From: Novosphingobium decolorationis
Lineage (GTDB): Bacteria > Pseudomonadota > Alphaproteobacteria > Sphingomonadales > Sphingomonadaceae
Direction of reading: 5' to 3'
NCBI RefSeq assembly: GCF_018417475.1
Contig: NZ_CP054856.1
Location: 2,077,001 to 2,141,000, forward strand
DNA: 64,000 nucleotides
Of this stretch, positions 47,006 through 56,089 are shown piece by piece (position 1 is the stretch's first letter; every line of letters starts with the position of its first letter). The notes under the pieces are model-generated. The model was not told where the DNA came from. It saw only the letters and a program-made list of their open reading frames with translations, and did no database searches. The translations under genes were made by a program, and so were the position numbers.

Positions 47006-48376
47006 TCAGCCTTCGACCAGCCGCGCCGCGCTGCGCCCGGCCACCTTGCCCAGCGTCGTTGCCGCAAGGAGCCCGTTGCCCGCGAGATACCCGTAGGAGC
47101 CCGTGCCCGAGATCCCGCGCGCCGCGCCGCCACCGGCAAAGAGATTGGGCAGCGGCGTGCCGTCCACGCCGCATACGCGCGCCTCGGCATCGACAACGAG
47201 GCCGCCCTGGGTGTGGAACAGCGCTCCCGTGACACGCGCGGCGTAGTAGGGCGCTTCGAGCAAGTGGCGCTCCTCGAAACGGCGCCCCCAGGCATCCTGC
47301 GCCTCCCCCCGCGCGATCGCGGCGACATCGGCCAGCGTGGCGCCAAGCGCCCTGGCCGGAAGGCGGGTCTTCTCGGCCAGTTCCTCGAGGGTCTGCGCGC
47401 TCACCACCGCGCCTGCCTTCAGGGCATCACGGTAGTCGTCAAAGGCACACATGAGCTGGTGCAGGCGCTCATCGAAGATCGACCAGGCGACATGCTCGGG
47501 CTGCGCGTTGACCTTGGCGGCCTGCTCGGAATAGCCCGCGCTTTCATCGGAGAAGCGCTTGCCCTCCAGGTTCACCTGGAAGCCGCCTTCCATGATGAGC
47601 GGCCACAGGATCGGGATACCGTGCCCCATGGCCAGACCCCCGTGCCCCTGGTAACCGGTCATGTCTTCCAGCTGCGCGCCCAGTTCCTCGCCCCAGCGCA
47701 CCGCGTCGCCCTTGTTGCCGGGATGACCGTGGAAGGTGGCCGCGGCCATGTCGGGGATGAACTTTGCCACCATCTCGGGATTGCCCGCAAAGCCTGAGCA
47801 GGCGAGGATCAGCGCATCGCAGGTGACATCCTCCAGCGCGCCATCGGGACGGCGGTAGCGCACGCCTGTCACCCGCGCGCCGTCATGCAGCACCTCTTCC
47901 ACGGTCGCCTCGGTCAGGATCGGGATCTCGGCCTTCCCGCAGGCGTCCTCCAGCGCGGCCATCAGCTCGCCCCCGGTGCGGTTGGGCGTCCCGTACATGC
48001 GCCGCACGCTGTGGCCGGGATAGAGGAAGCCATCGACCAGATCGAGCGGCACGCCGTGTTCGTCGCGCATCCAGGCAATCGTCTCGACCGACTCGCGCGC
48101 GATGGCAAGCGCCATATCGGGATCGGTCAGCCCCTTGGTCTTGGCCATGATGTCCTGCGCGAACAGTTCCGGGGAATCGGCAATACCCTGCGCAGCCTGT
48201 TCGGGCGTGCCCGAGGCCGGAATGAGCCCTGTCGACATCGCCGTGGAGCCGAGCGGGGTCGCGTCGCGCTCGATCACCAGCGCCTCCACGCCCGCATCGT
48301 GCGCGGCCAGCGCGGCGGTGAGCCCCGTGCCCCCGGCGCCCACGACAACGACCGGGAAATGCAGGGTATCGCTCAT
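47006..48376 (-). CDS. FAD-binding dehydrogenase (fumarate reductase/3-ketosteroid dehydrogenase type)
   Basis: A 456-residue flavoprotein of the FAD_binding_2 family. The N-terminal dinucleotide motif is VVVGAGGTGLTAALAA, followed by VIERD. The C-terminus carries FAD contacts in LFAGGGAARGISGTGSYGYLAGNG. The mid region (LACSGFAGNPEMV, GNKGDAVRWGEELGA) resembles fumarate reductase flavoproteins and 3-ketosteroid-delta1-dehydrogenases, which introduce or saturate C-C double bonds next to carbonyls. No heme or membrane domain. The ATG at 48376 is chosen for AAGGAAG nine bases upstream. It is divergent from transporter 2 across a region with two inverted motif copies. Confidence 0.85.
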   Translation of the reverse strand: MSDTLHFPVVVVGAGGTGLTAALAAHDAGVEALVIERDATPLGSTAMSTGLIPASGTPEQAAQGIADSPELFAQDIMAKTKGLTDPDMALAIARESVETIAWMRDEHGVPLDLVDGFLYPGHSVRRMYGTPNRTGGELMAALEDACGKAEIPILTEATVEEVLHDGARVTGVRYRRPDGALEDVTCDALILACSGFAGNPEMVAKFIPDMAAATFHGHPGNKGDAVRWGEELGAQLEDMTGYQGHGGLAMGHGIPILWPLIMEGGFQVNLEGKRFSDESAGYSEQAAKVNAQPEHVAWSIFDERLHQLMCAFDDYRDALKAGAVVSAQTLEELAEKTRLPARALGATLADVAAIARGEAQDAWGRRFEERHLLEAPYYAARVTGALFHTQGGLVVDAEARVCGVDGTPLPNLFAGGGAARGISGTGSYGYLAGNGLLAATTLGKVAGRSAARLVEG

Positions 48377-48460
48377 CGTCTGGTCTTCCTTCGTCATCTC
48401 GAAACAGACCGCGCACACTAGCGTCGCATGCCCGCCTGTCCTGCCTTGAAGCGCGCTGTT

Positions 48461-48477
48461 TTCAGCAGGTGAACAGC
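48461..48477 (+). promoter_or_regulatory. TTCA-N5-TGAACAGC motif (perfect), forward
   Basis: TTCA-GCAGG-TGAACAGC exactly fits the consensus. It is paired with an inverted copy starting 41 bases downstream, in the divergent region between the flavoprotein and transporter 2 genes. Confidence 0.65.
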
Positions 48478-48501
48478 TGCGCCCCCGGCCTCTGGCAAGC
48501 G

Positions 48502-48518
48502 GCTGTTCATCACATGAA
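48502..48518 (-). promoter_or_regulatory. TTCA-N5-TGAACAGC motif (perfect), inverted
   Basis: GCTGTTCA-TCACA-TGAA is the exact reverse complement form of the motif. The 41-base offset from the forward copy is about four DNA turns. Confidence 0.65.
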
Positions 48519-48612
48519 TTCGCACCGAATGAGCGCGCGCCTTGCGCCCATGTGCGCGGTAGCCTTGCCCTTCGTGCACGATGCGTGCGAGACGAGTGGG
48601 GAAGAAGCCAAG

Positions 48613-50010
48613 ATGACAAGCAAGGTCGCCGACGCCAGCGGGGAGGCCACGTTCCTGCCCGATCCGGCCCGCGATACCATCGAAAACCCGCGCCAGGTTC
48701 CGCTGCGCCTGCAGTACAGCTGGGGCTCGGGCGCGCTGGGCATCGCGATCCTGATGAACTCGATCGGTGGCCTGATCCTGTTCTACATGGTGAGCGTGCT
48801 GCAGATCGACCCGGCTCTGGCAGGGACCCTGATCTTCGTCAGCAAGCTGCTGGGCGTGGTCACCGATCCGGTCGTCGGCACCTGGAGCGACCGTCTGCGC
48901 ACCACCGGCAGCCGTCGCCGCCCGTTCCTGCTGTGGGGCTCGTTCGCCTGCGCGGGCTCGTACATCATGATCTTCACGACACCGATGTTCGCGAGCGAAG
49001 TCCTGCGCGCCTCCTACGTGTTCGGCGCCCTCCTCATCTACACCTGCGGCTACGCGCTCTTCAACGTGCCCTACATGTCGATGCCAGCCGAGATGACCGA
49101 CAGCTACCACGAGCGTTCGGCCATCCACGGCGTGCGCATGATGTATGTCGCGATCGCCTCGCTGGTGGTGGGCACGATCTCGCCCATCGCGCTCGAGGCG
49201 CTAGGGCGCACCAGCCAGTTCTCCTACACAGTGATTGGCCTATGCGGCGGGGCGATTATCTTCGGAGCGACCATGATCGCCTATCTGGGCACGCGCAGCG
49301 CGCGCTTCACCGCCAGCCAGGTGGAGCGCCCGAAGATCCTCAGCGAAATCGGCCACGTCTTCTCCAACCGCCACTTCATCCGCCTGCTCGGGGTCAAGGC
49401 CACGCAGCTGATCGGCGTTGCATCCTCGCAGGCCGCCGCGATGTTCTTCCTCTTGAACGTACTCCAGCGCGACCTCACGATCCTGGCGCCCGCTGCCGTC
49501 GTGGGCACGCTGGTCCAGCTCGCCTCCGCCCCGCTCCTCGTCCGGCTTTCGCGCAAGATCGGCAAGAGCCAGACCTACATCGTGGGCGGCAGCTTCTACC
49601 TCTTGGCCGTGCTAAGCTGGTACTTCGCCTCGCCGACCGAGCCGCTGATCTTCTACGTGCTGCGCATGGCCGTGGTTTCGTTCGGGGCCTGCGCCAACGT
49701 CATCATGGCGATGTCCATGCTGACCGACATCATCAGCTTCGACGCGCTGCGCACCGGCGTTCGCCGCGAGGGGGTCTACACCGCCTTCTACAGCTTCACC
49801 GAGAAATTCACGTTCGCCGTCGGACCGCTGATCGTGGGCATCGCGCTCTCGCTCGCCGGGTTCGACAAGACGCTGCCGCCCGAGGCCATGCGCACGCCGG
49901 AAATCCGGCAGGCGCTGCTGCTCGGCGTATGCTACATTCCCGGCTTCCTGAGCATCGCGGCGATCACGCTGCTTGCCGGATACAAACTCAAGCAGGAGGA
50001 CGTCTCGTGA
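48613..50010 (+). CDS. GPH-type MFS cation symporter (transporter 2)
   Basis: A 465-residue twelve-helix transporter of the GPH family. The signature GTWSDRLRTTGSRRRPFLLWG follows helix 2, preceded by GVVTDPVV. It is related in plan to transporter 1 at 42352 but clearly diverged. The ATG at 48613 is used because GGGGAAG precedes it; a longer frame exists but starts inside the operator region. Its stop overlaps the GTG start of methyltransferase 2 (GTGA, 50007-50010), so both are made together. The substrate is unknown. Confidence 0.87.
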   Translation: MTSKVADASGEATFLPDPARDTIENPRQVPLRLQYSWGSGALGIAILMNSIGGLILFYMVSVLQIDPALAGTLIFVSKLLGVVTDPVVGTWSDRLRTTGSRRRPFLLWGSFACAGSYIMIFTTPMFASEVLRASYVFGALLIYTCGYALFNVPYMSMPAEMTDSYHERSAIHGVRMMYVAIASLVVGTISPIALEALGRTSQFSYTVIGLCGGAIIFGATMIAYLGTRSARFTASQVERPKILSEIGHVFSNRHFIRLLGVKATQLIGVASSQAAAMFFLLNVLQRDLTILAPAAVVGTLVQLASAPLLVRLSRKIGKSQTYIVGGSFYLLAVLSWYFASPTEPLIFYVLRMAVVSFGACANVIMAMSMLTDIISFDALRTGVRREGVYTAFYSFTEKFTFAVGPLIVGIALSLAGFDKTLPPEAMRTPEIRQALLLGVCYIPGFLSIAAITLLAGYKLKQEDVS

Positions 50011-51083
50011 CCGACACCCTTGCCGCACCTCACACCGACAACCCGCTGGCCTTCACCGCGCAGCAGCGTGGGCGCGCCTCGCTCGACTTCATGATCCACC
50101 TTGCGCGCGGCGGCCAGCCGCTGCGCAGCCAGGTGAGCGCGGAGCAGGCCGAGATGCTGCCCGACCCGGCGGTTCTTCCTGATGATCTCGACCTGCGCGA
50201 CCGGCAGCTCAGCCAGTCCTGCCTGGCAAGCCCCGCCTATCGCACCAGCCAGCTGCTTGGCGAATACCACGCGCGCATGCACGGCCTCGTCGCGCGCGAG
50301 GCCTTCGAGGACGTGCGCGAAACCATCGATCCCGTGATCGAGCGCTACCAGTCGCAAGGACCAACCACGCTCGAGCCCGCGCCCGAAGGCGCAGGGCCCC
50401 CGGCCTATTTCGAGGGCGTCAACTTCCACCGCACGGCGGGCGGCTGGGAAGACCACGCGATGCAAGGCTACATCCACGGCGAGATCGTCCACCGCAAGCT
50501 GGTGGAAGCGCTCTATCCCGGCGGCATCTACACGCAGCGCCGCGCGGTCGCCGCGATGGCCCCGCGTGAGGACTACACACGCATCCTCGACATGGGCGCC
50601 TCGACCGGCCACTTCACGCAGGCCCTGCAGGAGACCTACCCCGCGGCCGAGATCACCGGCGTCGACCTTTCGCTGCGGGTTCTCGAACACGCCCAGCGCA
50701 TCGGCAACGCGCACGGCTGGGCCTGGAAGCTCTACCAGCGCCCCGCCGAGGACACCGGCTTTGCCGATGCCTCCTTCGACCTCGTCGCCTCCTACATCCT
50801 GCTCCACGAGATCCCCGCCGACGTGATCCGCGCCGTCTTCGCCGAGGCATTCCGGGTGCTGGAGCCGGGTGGTGACATGATCATGTCCGACGTCACCCGC
50901 TACGCCGACATGGACAAGCTTTCGGTCTGGCGCGCAGACAGCGGCGCGCGGCTGGGCGGCGAGCCGTTCTGGCGCGAATCGGCCAGCCTCGATCTTGCCG
51001 AGGTGGCGCGCGCGGCGGGCTTCGTCGACGTGACGGCGCACGGCATCTATCCCCACGTCGTCCAGGGCCGCAAGCCAGCTTGA
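50007..51083 (+). CDS. SAM-dependent methyltransferase 2
   Basis: A 358-residue class I methyltransferase with a GTG start overlapping the transporter 2 stop; AGGAGGA lies six bases ahead. A helical N-terminal domain (about 1-125) is followed by PAYFEGVNFHRTAGGWEDH and the SAM domain with motif I ILDMGASTGHFTQALQ, GVDLSLRVLEHA, FDLVASYILLHEIP and VLEPGGDMIMSDVTRYADMD. From about residue 115 to the end it is nearly identical to methyltransferase 3 (56090), while the first 115 residues are much less alike. The product and substrate are unknown. Confidence 0.84.
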   Translation: MTDTLAAPHTDNPLAFTAQQRGRASLDFMIHLARGGQPLRSQVSAEQAEMLPDPAVLPDDLDLRDRQLSQSCLASPAYRTSQLLGEYHARMHGLVAREAFEDVRETIDPVIERYQSQGPTTLEPAPEGAGPPAYFEGVNFHRTAGGWEDHAMQGYIHGEIVHRKLVEALYPGGIYTQRRAVAAMAPREDYTRILDMGASTGHFTQALQETYPAAEITGVDLSLRVLEHAQRIGNAHGWAWKLYQRPAEDTGFADASFDLVASYILLHEIPADVIRAVFAEAFRVLEPGGDMIMSDVTRYADMDKLSVWRADSGARLGGEPFWRESASLDLAEVARAAGFVDVTAHGIYPHVVQGRKPA

Positions 51084-51106
51084 AGCCTCCTTTCCGCGCT
51101 CCTGCG

Positions 51107-51123
51107 TTCACCCTGCGAACAGC
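51107..51123 (+). promoter_or_regulatory. TTCA-N5-TGAACAGC-type motif, distal copy
   Basis: TTCA-CCCTG-CGAACAGC has one mismatch. It is in direct repeat with the perfect copy 42 bases downstream. Confidence 0.6.
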
Positions 51124-51148
51124 GAGGAACGCAAGAGCGCCTTGCAAA

Positions 51149-51165
51149 TTCACCCCTTGAACAGC
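51149..51165 (+). promoter_or_regulatory. TTCA-N5-TGAACAGC motif (perfect) upstream of TonB receptor
   Basis: TTCA-CCCCT-TGAACAGC, followed by GCC, lies 98 bases before the receptor ATG. Confidence 0.65.
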
Positions 51166-51262
51166 GCCCCCCAAATGGTTTGGGGGCGCGCTGCCAACGG
51201 GACACCTTCCCCCCGAGGAGACGCGGGCCGATGCGCCCGATTACGACCATCCAGGGGGAACC

Positions 51263-53569
51263 ATGATCCATCGCCATACCTACAAGACGCAGGCCCTGTG
51301 TTCGATCGCGCTGGGCGCGCTCGCCATCGCGCTGCCCGGTACCGCTCAGGCCCAGGAGGCTCCGGCCGCGAGCGAGAACCAGCCGGCCGGCACCATCGTG
51401 GTCACCGCGCGCAACCGTGCGGAGAGCATCCAGGAAGTGCCGATGTCGATCACCGCGCTCAGCGACGAGACGATGGAGAAGAAGTCGGTCGAAGGCATGA
51501 GCGACATTGCGCGCTTCACCCCCGGCCTCAGCTTCGAGAACTATTCCAGCGGTTTCCAGGTCCCCGTCATCCGCGCCCAGGCGCAGACCAGCGTGACCGC
51601 GCTCGAAACCAACGTCGCCACCTTCTACGACGGCATCTACATGCCGCGCAGCTGGTCGGTCGACATGGGCGTGGCCGCGCTTGATCGCGTCGAGGTGGTC
51701 AAGGGCCCGCAGAGCGCACGCTACGGCCGCAACGCCTTTGCCGGCGCCGTCAACTTCATCGCTTACAAGGCCACCACCGAGGGCGGCTTCACCGCCGAGG
51801 GCGAAGTGACCGCCGGGATCTATGATCGCTACGATGCCAGCGTGAAGGCCAAGCTGCCGATCAGCGACCAGTTCGGCCTTGCCGCCACCTACAACCACTC
51901 CGAGTTCGACGGCACCTGGAAGAACTCCAACCCCTGGGCCGATGCCGGAGTGAGCCCCGGTACGAACGGGCGCATTGGCGGGTGGAACAACGATTCCTGG
52001 TCGGTCTCGGCGATTGCCCGGCCGACGGACGGCATGGTCATCGAGGCGAGCTACTCCGAGTTCGACATCGAGCGCGAATCCAACCCCAACGCCGACTATG
52101 AGGAAGCCAGCGGCCAGCTCAACTGCGGCGCCATTCGTGCCAGCGGAAATCCCAGCCTGATGTGCGGCGAAGTGCCTGGCACCGGTTCGCGCGCCAATGT
52201 CGATCCGCGCAGCTACGGCGCCTGGACCAGCACGCAGATCGCCCGCATCCACGCCGCCTACGAGTTCGCCCCGCACTGGAACGCCAGCTACCTGTTCGGC
52301 CGAGTGACCGGCGATGTCAGCATCGGCAACATGACCGTGTCCGACCCGTCGAACTGCGTTACCAGCTGCGTCTTCCAGAACGCGCCGGTCGGCGAGATCG
52401 ACTATGATTCGCACGAATGGCGCGTCGACTACGATGGCTCGAGCTTCGACTTCGCGTTCGGCGGGTTCATCTCCAAGGGCGATGACGACTACAACTTCAA
52501 CCTCGTCTACGCCCCGCCGCTGAGCGAGGGCCAGCCGGTCGTGCCCTTCACCGAGAATGCGACGCTCAACCTCACGCTCACCAACACGACAACGACGACG
52601 CTGGTGCGCTCGGTCTTCGGCGAAACGCAGTGGACTTCGCCCTCGGGCAACCTGCGCCTGGGGGCGGAGGGGCGCTATTCCTGGACCGACCTCTCGGTCC
52701 TCAACAACCGCAATGGCATGGGCTATGCGGACACCTTCCGCGCCTTCACCCCGCGCTTCACCGCCGAATTCGACGCCTCGGCCGACACCCTGCTCTACGC
52801 CTCGGCCGCGCGCGGCACCAAGGCGGGCGGCTTCAACGCCACGGCCGCCTCGGACACGCAGCGCACCTATGGCGAGGAATCGAACTGGACCTACGAAGTG
52901 GGTGCCAAGAACACTCTCATGGGCGGACGCCTGACCTTCAACGCGGCCCTGTTCTACACCGACTGGAGCGACATCCAGATCAATTCGGCAGACACTTACG
53001 CCAACGATCCCAACGCGGTGAACATCGTCCTGAACCTGGGCAGCGCGACCGTCTATGGCGCGGAGTTCGACACCGCGTTCTATCCCGATGAGCACTGGTC
53101 CTTCGACGCCAACTTCTCCTATGCACATGGCGAGTACAGCGACGAGACGGTCGATGCGCGTTTCAGCCGCACGGTTTCGCCCTGCGACGGCATCGTCTGT
53201 ACCCCCGATGGCAGCGTCGGTGGCAACCAGATCGAGCGTACGCCGCGCGCCAAGGGCTCGTTCGGCGCGCAGTGGCAGACCGAGTTGCCTTGGGACAACG
53301 GGTCGTTCTTCCTGCGCGGCGATGTCAGCTGGCAGGACAAGATGTACACCACGCCCGCCAACGAGGCGACGATTCCCTCGCGCACGCTGTTCAACGCGCG
53401 CTCGGGCATCTCCTTCGGCAACTTCGACCTCAGCATCTGGGCGCGTAACGTCTTCGACAAGAAGTACGTCTCGAATGCCTACGTCGTGCTGCTTCCCTCG
53501 GGCAACAGCTACCAGCTGTTCTACGGCGAGCGCCGCACCATGGGCCTCACGCTCAAGGCAAAGTACTGA
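51263..53569 (+). CDS. TonB-dependent receptor of the accessory cluster
   Basis: A 768-residue outer-membrane receptor. It has a signal peptide (residues 1-30, GTAQAQE) and a TonB box-like TIVVTARNR segment. The plug (about 45-160) has ESIQEVPMSITALS, PVIRAQAQ, VEVVKGPQSARYGRNAFAGAVNF. A barrel with a C-terminal LTLKAKY follows. The ESIQEVPMSITALSDE start is typical of the sphingomonad receptors expanded for aromatic and terpenoid substrates. Two copies of the cluster motif precede it. It likely feeds the two GPH transporters with the unknown cluster substrate. It is followed by a bidirectional terminator. Confidence 0.92.
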   Translation: MIHRHTYKTQALCSIALGALAIALPGTAQAQEAPAASENQPAGTIVVTARNRAESIQEVPMSITALSDETMEKKSVEGMSDIARFTPGLSFENYSSGFQVPVIRAQAQTSVTALETNVATFYDGIYMPRSWSVDMGVAALDRVEVVKGPQSARYGRNAFAGAVNFIAYKATTEGGFTAEGEVTAGIYDRYDASVKAKLPISDQFGLAATYNHSEFDGTWKNSNPWADAGVSPGTNGRIGGWNNDSWSVSAIARPTDGMVIEASYSEFDIERESNPNADYEEASGQLNCGAIRASGNPSLMCGEVPGTGSRANVDPRSYGAWTSTQIARIHAAYEFAPHWNASYLFGRVTGDVSIGNMTVSDPSNCVTSCVFQNAPVGEIDYDSHEWRVDYDGSSFDFAFGGFISKGDDDYNFNLVYAPPLSEGQPVVPFTENATLNLTLTNTTTTTLVRSVFGETQWTSPSGNLRLGAEGRYSWTDLSVLNNRNGMGYADTFRAFTPRFTAEFDASADTLLYASAARGTKAGGFNATAASDTQRTYGEESNWTYEVGAKNTLMGGRLTFNAALFYTDWSDIQINSADTYANDPNAVNIVLNLGSATVYGAEFDTAFYPDEHWSFDANFSYAHGEYSDETVDARFSRTVSPCDGIVCTPDGSVGGNQIERTPRAKGSFGAQWQTELPWDNGSFFLRGDVSWQDKMYTTPANEATIPSRTLFNARSGISFGNFDLSIWARNVFDKKYVSNAYVVLLPSGNSYQLFYGERRTMGLTLKAKY

Positions 53570-53618
53570 TCGAAAGCCCTGTCCCCGCGCCGCGAGGTGC
53601 GGGGGCAAGGCAGCCAAA

Positions 53619-53662
53619 GAAAGGGGCCCGGATCCATACGATCCGGGCCCCTTTCATTTTTA
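53619..53662. terminator. Bidirectional Rho-independent terminator
   Basis: AAAGGGGCCCGGATC pairs perfectly with GATCCGGGCCCCTTT around CATAC, with CATTTTTAT on the plus side and a purine-rich AAAGAAA that gives T-rich RNA on the minus side. It separates the receptor from the convergent beta-lactamase-like gene. Confidence 0.9.
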
Positions 53663-53682
53663 TCTGCGCAGCGCGCGAAAGC

Positions 53683-54924
53683 TCAGTTTGCGGAGAGCCC
53701 ACGCAGGATGAGGTTGGGCAGCACCGTGTTATCCCAGACCGGCTCCTTGGGCGGGCTATCGCCGGTGCGCAGGACCACCAGCTGGCGCGAGGGCACCACA
53801 TAGACCACCTGGTTGGAATTGCCGTCGAACAGGAACAGGTCATCAGCTGCGTAAGGCTCGGAATGGTAGCTGCGCCCATAGGTCAGCTCCGGGTTGGCCG
53901 GCCCGCGCCACTCGACATAGGGCGCGCCCACGTAGACACCGAGCCCGGCGTGCGGATTCTGCGCCGAAGGCGTGCGCATGGCCGTGACGAAGCCCTCGGG
54001 CAGCAGGCGCGCGCCCTCCCAGGTTCCGTCCTGCGCCAGCAGCACGGCAAGGCGCAGGTAGCTTTCGGCGGGAAGCAGGACGCAGCACCCCGAATGCGGC
54101 GTGCCGCCCGGATGGTCCATCCAGATCTGCCCCCCGCGCGCACCGATCTTCGCCAGCACCTCCCGGCCGACCCACTCCTCGTAAGGGGTACCCGTCGCGC
54201 GCTCGATCAAGAGCGCGACAAGATCGCCATTGGCGTTGGAGTATTCATAGCGGCTGCCCGGCGTATCCACGAGCGGGTAGTCCTCGATCAGCACCCGGTC
54301 GTGGAAGGGGTGCAGGTACGAACGGTTGAGCACGCTGTCAGGATCGGTGGAACTGCCCTGCGGCAAGAGCCCCGAGCGCATCCCCAGGACCTGCCGGATG
54401 GTGATCGCGGCCTTGGGCGTATCCTGCCATTCGGTCAGGAAATCGGACATCGGCTGGTCGAGCGAGGCGATATGCCCTGCCGCCATGGCCCGGCCCACTG
54501 CAATCGTGGCCAGGGGCTTGGCCAGCGACTTGGAAACGACCGGACTGGTGGCGGTCATATCGCCGAAGTAGTCCTCGCTCACGATATGCCCACCCTGCCA
54601 GACGAGAAACGCGGAGCTGTTGGCCTGCGCGGCATAGGCGCGCGCGGCCGCCAGGGCATCGGGTGCCACGCCGCCCCCGTTCGGGAACGGCGTCCAGTCC
54701 GCCGTCCCCTCAACCGGGGCGAGGGTGTCGTAGCCGGCAAGTCCTGCGCCGGGCTCGCGCCGCATGTAGCGCGCAAATCGCTCCTGGTAGAGCGCCTCGG
54801 CCTCGGCCTCGCTCAATGCGGTATCGGCATGCGCGGGCGTCCGGGATACCGGCGAAGCGGCGCATCCGGCCAGCAGCGCGGGCAACAGCGTGGGCAGGGC
54901 AAGGGATGCGAAGGATCGCTTCAT
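53683..54924 (-). CDS. Class C beta-lactamase-fold serine hydrolase, lipoprotein
   Basis: A 413-residue protein with a lipobox (LLAGCAAS, Cys near residue 19) and a serine beta-lactamase/transpeptidase-like domain. The nucleophile motif is SLAK (SxxK) in VVSKSLAKPLAT, and YSNANGD supplies the YxN tyrosine. Such EstB/6-aminohexanoate-hydrolase-like proteins usually cleave esters or small amides rather than antibiotics. It is divergent from the alpha/beta hydrolase gene. A weaker copy of the cluster motif lies between them at 55001. A role in hydrolysing the cluster substrate in the periplasm is inferred. Confidence 0.84.
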   Translation of the reverse strand: MKRSFASLALPTLLPALLAGCAASPVSRTPAHADTALSEAEAEALYQERFARYMRREPGAGLAGYDTLAPVEGTADWTPFPNGGGVAPDALAAARAYAAQANSSAFLVWQGGHIVSEDYFGDMTATSPVVSKSLAKPLATIAVGRAMAAGHIASLDQPMSDFLTEWQDTPKAAITIRQVLGMRSGLLPQGSSTDPDSVLNRSYLHPFHDRVLIEDYPLVDTPGSRYEYSNANGDLVALLIERATGTPYEEWVGREVLAKIGARGGQIWMDHPGGTPHSGCCVLLPAESYLRLAVLLAQDGTWEGARLLPEGFVTAMRTPSAQNPHAGLGVYVGAPYVEWRGPANPELTYGRSYHSEPYAADDLFLFDGNSNQVVYVVPSRQLVVLRTGDSPPKEPVWDNTVLPNLILRGLSAN

Positions 54925-55000
54925 GCAGAGTTTCTCCTGATCTCGTGGCCCTTGTTCTGCACCGCCCTCCCGCGCACCTGAATGCAGAACTGCACGCGTT

Positions 55001-55017
55001 TTCAACTGACGAACACG
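55001..55017 (+). promoter_or_regulatory. TTCA-N5-TGAACAGC-type motif, degenerate
   Basis: TTCA-ACTGA-CGAACACG keeps the left half and the GAACA core, followed by GCGC. It is in the 143-bp divergent region between the beta-lactamase-fold and alpha/beta hydrolase genes. Confidence 0.4.
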
Positions 55018-55067
55018 GCGCACAAAACGGGGAGCGCTCGGCCGCCAACTCGTCGATCATTGCGGCC

Positions 55068-56030
55068 ATGACGAGGTTACCAACACTGGTTCAGGCAACG
55101 GCCGCGCTTTCCCTTCTGGCAAGCTTTCCGGCCTGTGCGTCCACCGCACCCGGGGGCCCCACGATGCGGGAGAGTGCTGCCGAACAGAGCGTGCCGGGCG
55201 TGCGCAGGCAAACCGTGACGCTAGCAACCGAAGACGCACGCAAGCTTGCGGTCACCGTCTACGCGCCCGAGGCCGCCTGCGAGGCCTGCGCGCTGGTAAT
55301 CTTCTCACATGGCAACTTCGCCACGCCCGAACGCTATGACCGCGTGCTGCGCGCGTGGGCCGCGCAGGGATTCGTGGTTGCCGCCCCGCTCCACACCGAT
55401 TCCGAGGAATATCCCGCGCCGGACAAGTACCCCGACAGCCGCGCCACCCGCCTCACCGACTGGCGGGCCGTGGATACCGCCTTCACCTCAAGGCTTCCCC
55501 AGGAGCTGGACCTTGGCGCGACGACCCTGTCGGGCAAGGTAATCGCGGCCGGACATAGCTACGGCGCGCTCATCGCGCTGGTCGCGGGCGGGGCAACGCT
55601 CGCCGATCCGGCCTGGACGCTGGGCACGGCCCGCGCCCCTGAGGCGGTCATCGCACTGTCTCCGCCGGGCGAGATGAAGGGGCTGGCGACGCGCGAAGGG
55701 CTCGGCGCACTGGCGCGTCCCGCGCTCGTCGTCACCGGGACCAGCGATGTTCTGCCCGGCTTCATCGACGACTGGCACCAGCACCTCGACGCTTACGAAG
55801 CTGCACCCGAAGGGCTGGGTTACGCGCTCGTCTTTGCGGGCATGAACCACTATTTCAACGGGGCCTTCGGCCGCCCGAGCGAGGACGGCGCGCGCGAGTC
55901 CGCCGACGCGCTTGCCCGGATGACCCGCGAAACCGGGGACTTCATGCGCGGGGCCCTTGGCGGCACGCTCCCCGGTGCCAGAGCCTGGGCCCAGCGCAGC
56001 GACGCCGTGGCCGAGGCCCGCGCCCACTAA
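55068..56030 (+). CDS. Exported alpha/beta hydrolase
   Basis: A 320-residue protein with a signal peptide (residues 1-24, FPACAST) and an alpha/beta-hydrolase fold. The oxyanion region is VIFSHGNFATPERYD, the nucleophile elbow AAGHSYGALIAL, and the catalytic acid and histidine are probably in VVTGTSDVLPG and GMNHYFNG. It resembles chlorophyllase/platelet-activating-factor acetylhydrolase-like lipases. It is followed by methyltransferase 3 at a 59-base gap and is probably in the same operon. The substrate is likely an ester; its identity is unknown. Confidence 0.84.
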   Translation: MTRLPTLVQATAALSLLASFPACASTAPGGPTMRESAAEQSVPGVRRQTVTLATEDARKLAVTVYAPEAACEACALVIFSHGNFATPERYDRVLRAWAAQGFVVAAPLHTDSEEYPAPDKYPDSRATRLTDWRAVDTAFTSRLPQELDLGATTLSGKVIAAGHSYGALIALVAGGATLADPAWTLGTARAPEAVIALSPPGEMKGLATREGLGALARPALVVTGTSDVLPGFIDDWHQHLDAYEAAPEGLGYALVFAGMNHYFNGAFGRPSEDGARESADALARMTRETGDFMRGALGGTLPGARAWAQRSDAVAEARAH

Positions 56031-56089
56031 GGATACCCGCAGGGGCCGATTGAGCCCCACGCCCACCAGAGCTTGAGAAGAGGATGCGC

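Noticed and set aside
48552..51083. 843-codon plus-strand frame joining transporter 2 shadow to methyltransferase 2
   Set aside because: The first part is out of frame with the real transporter and not protein-like; only the part from the GTG at 50007 encodes the methyltransferase. Not a fusion protein.
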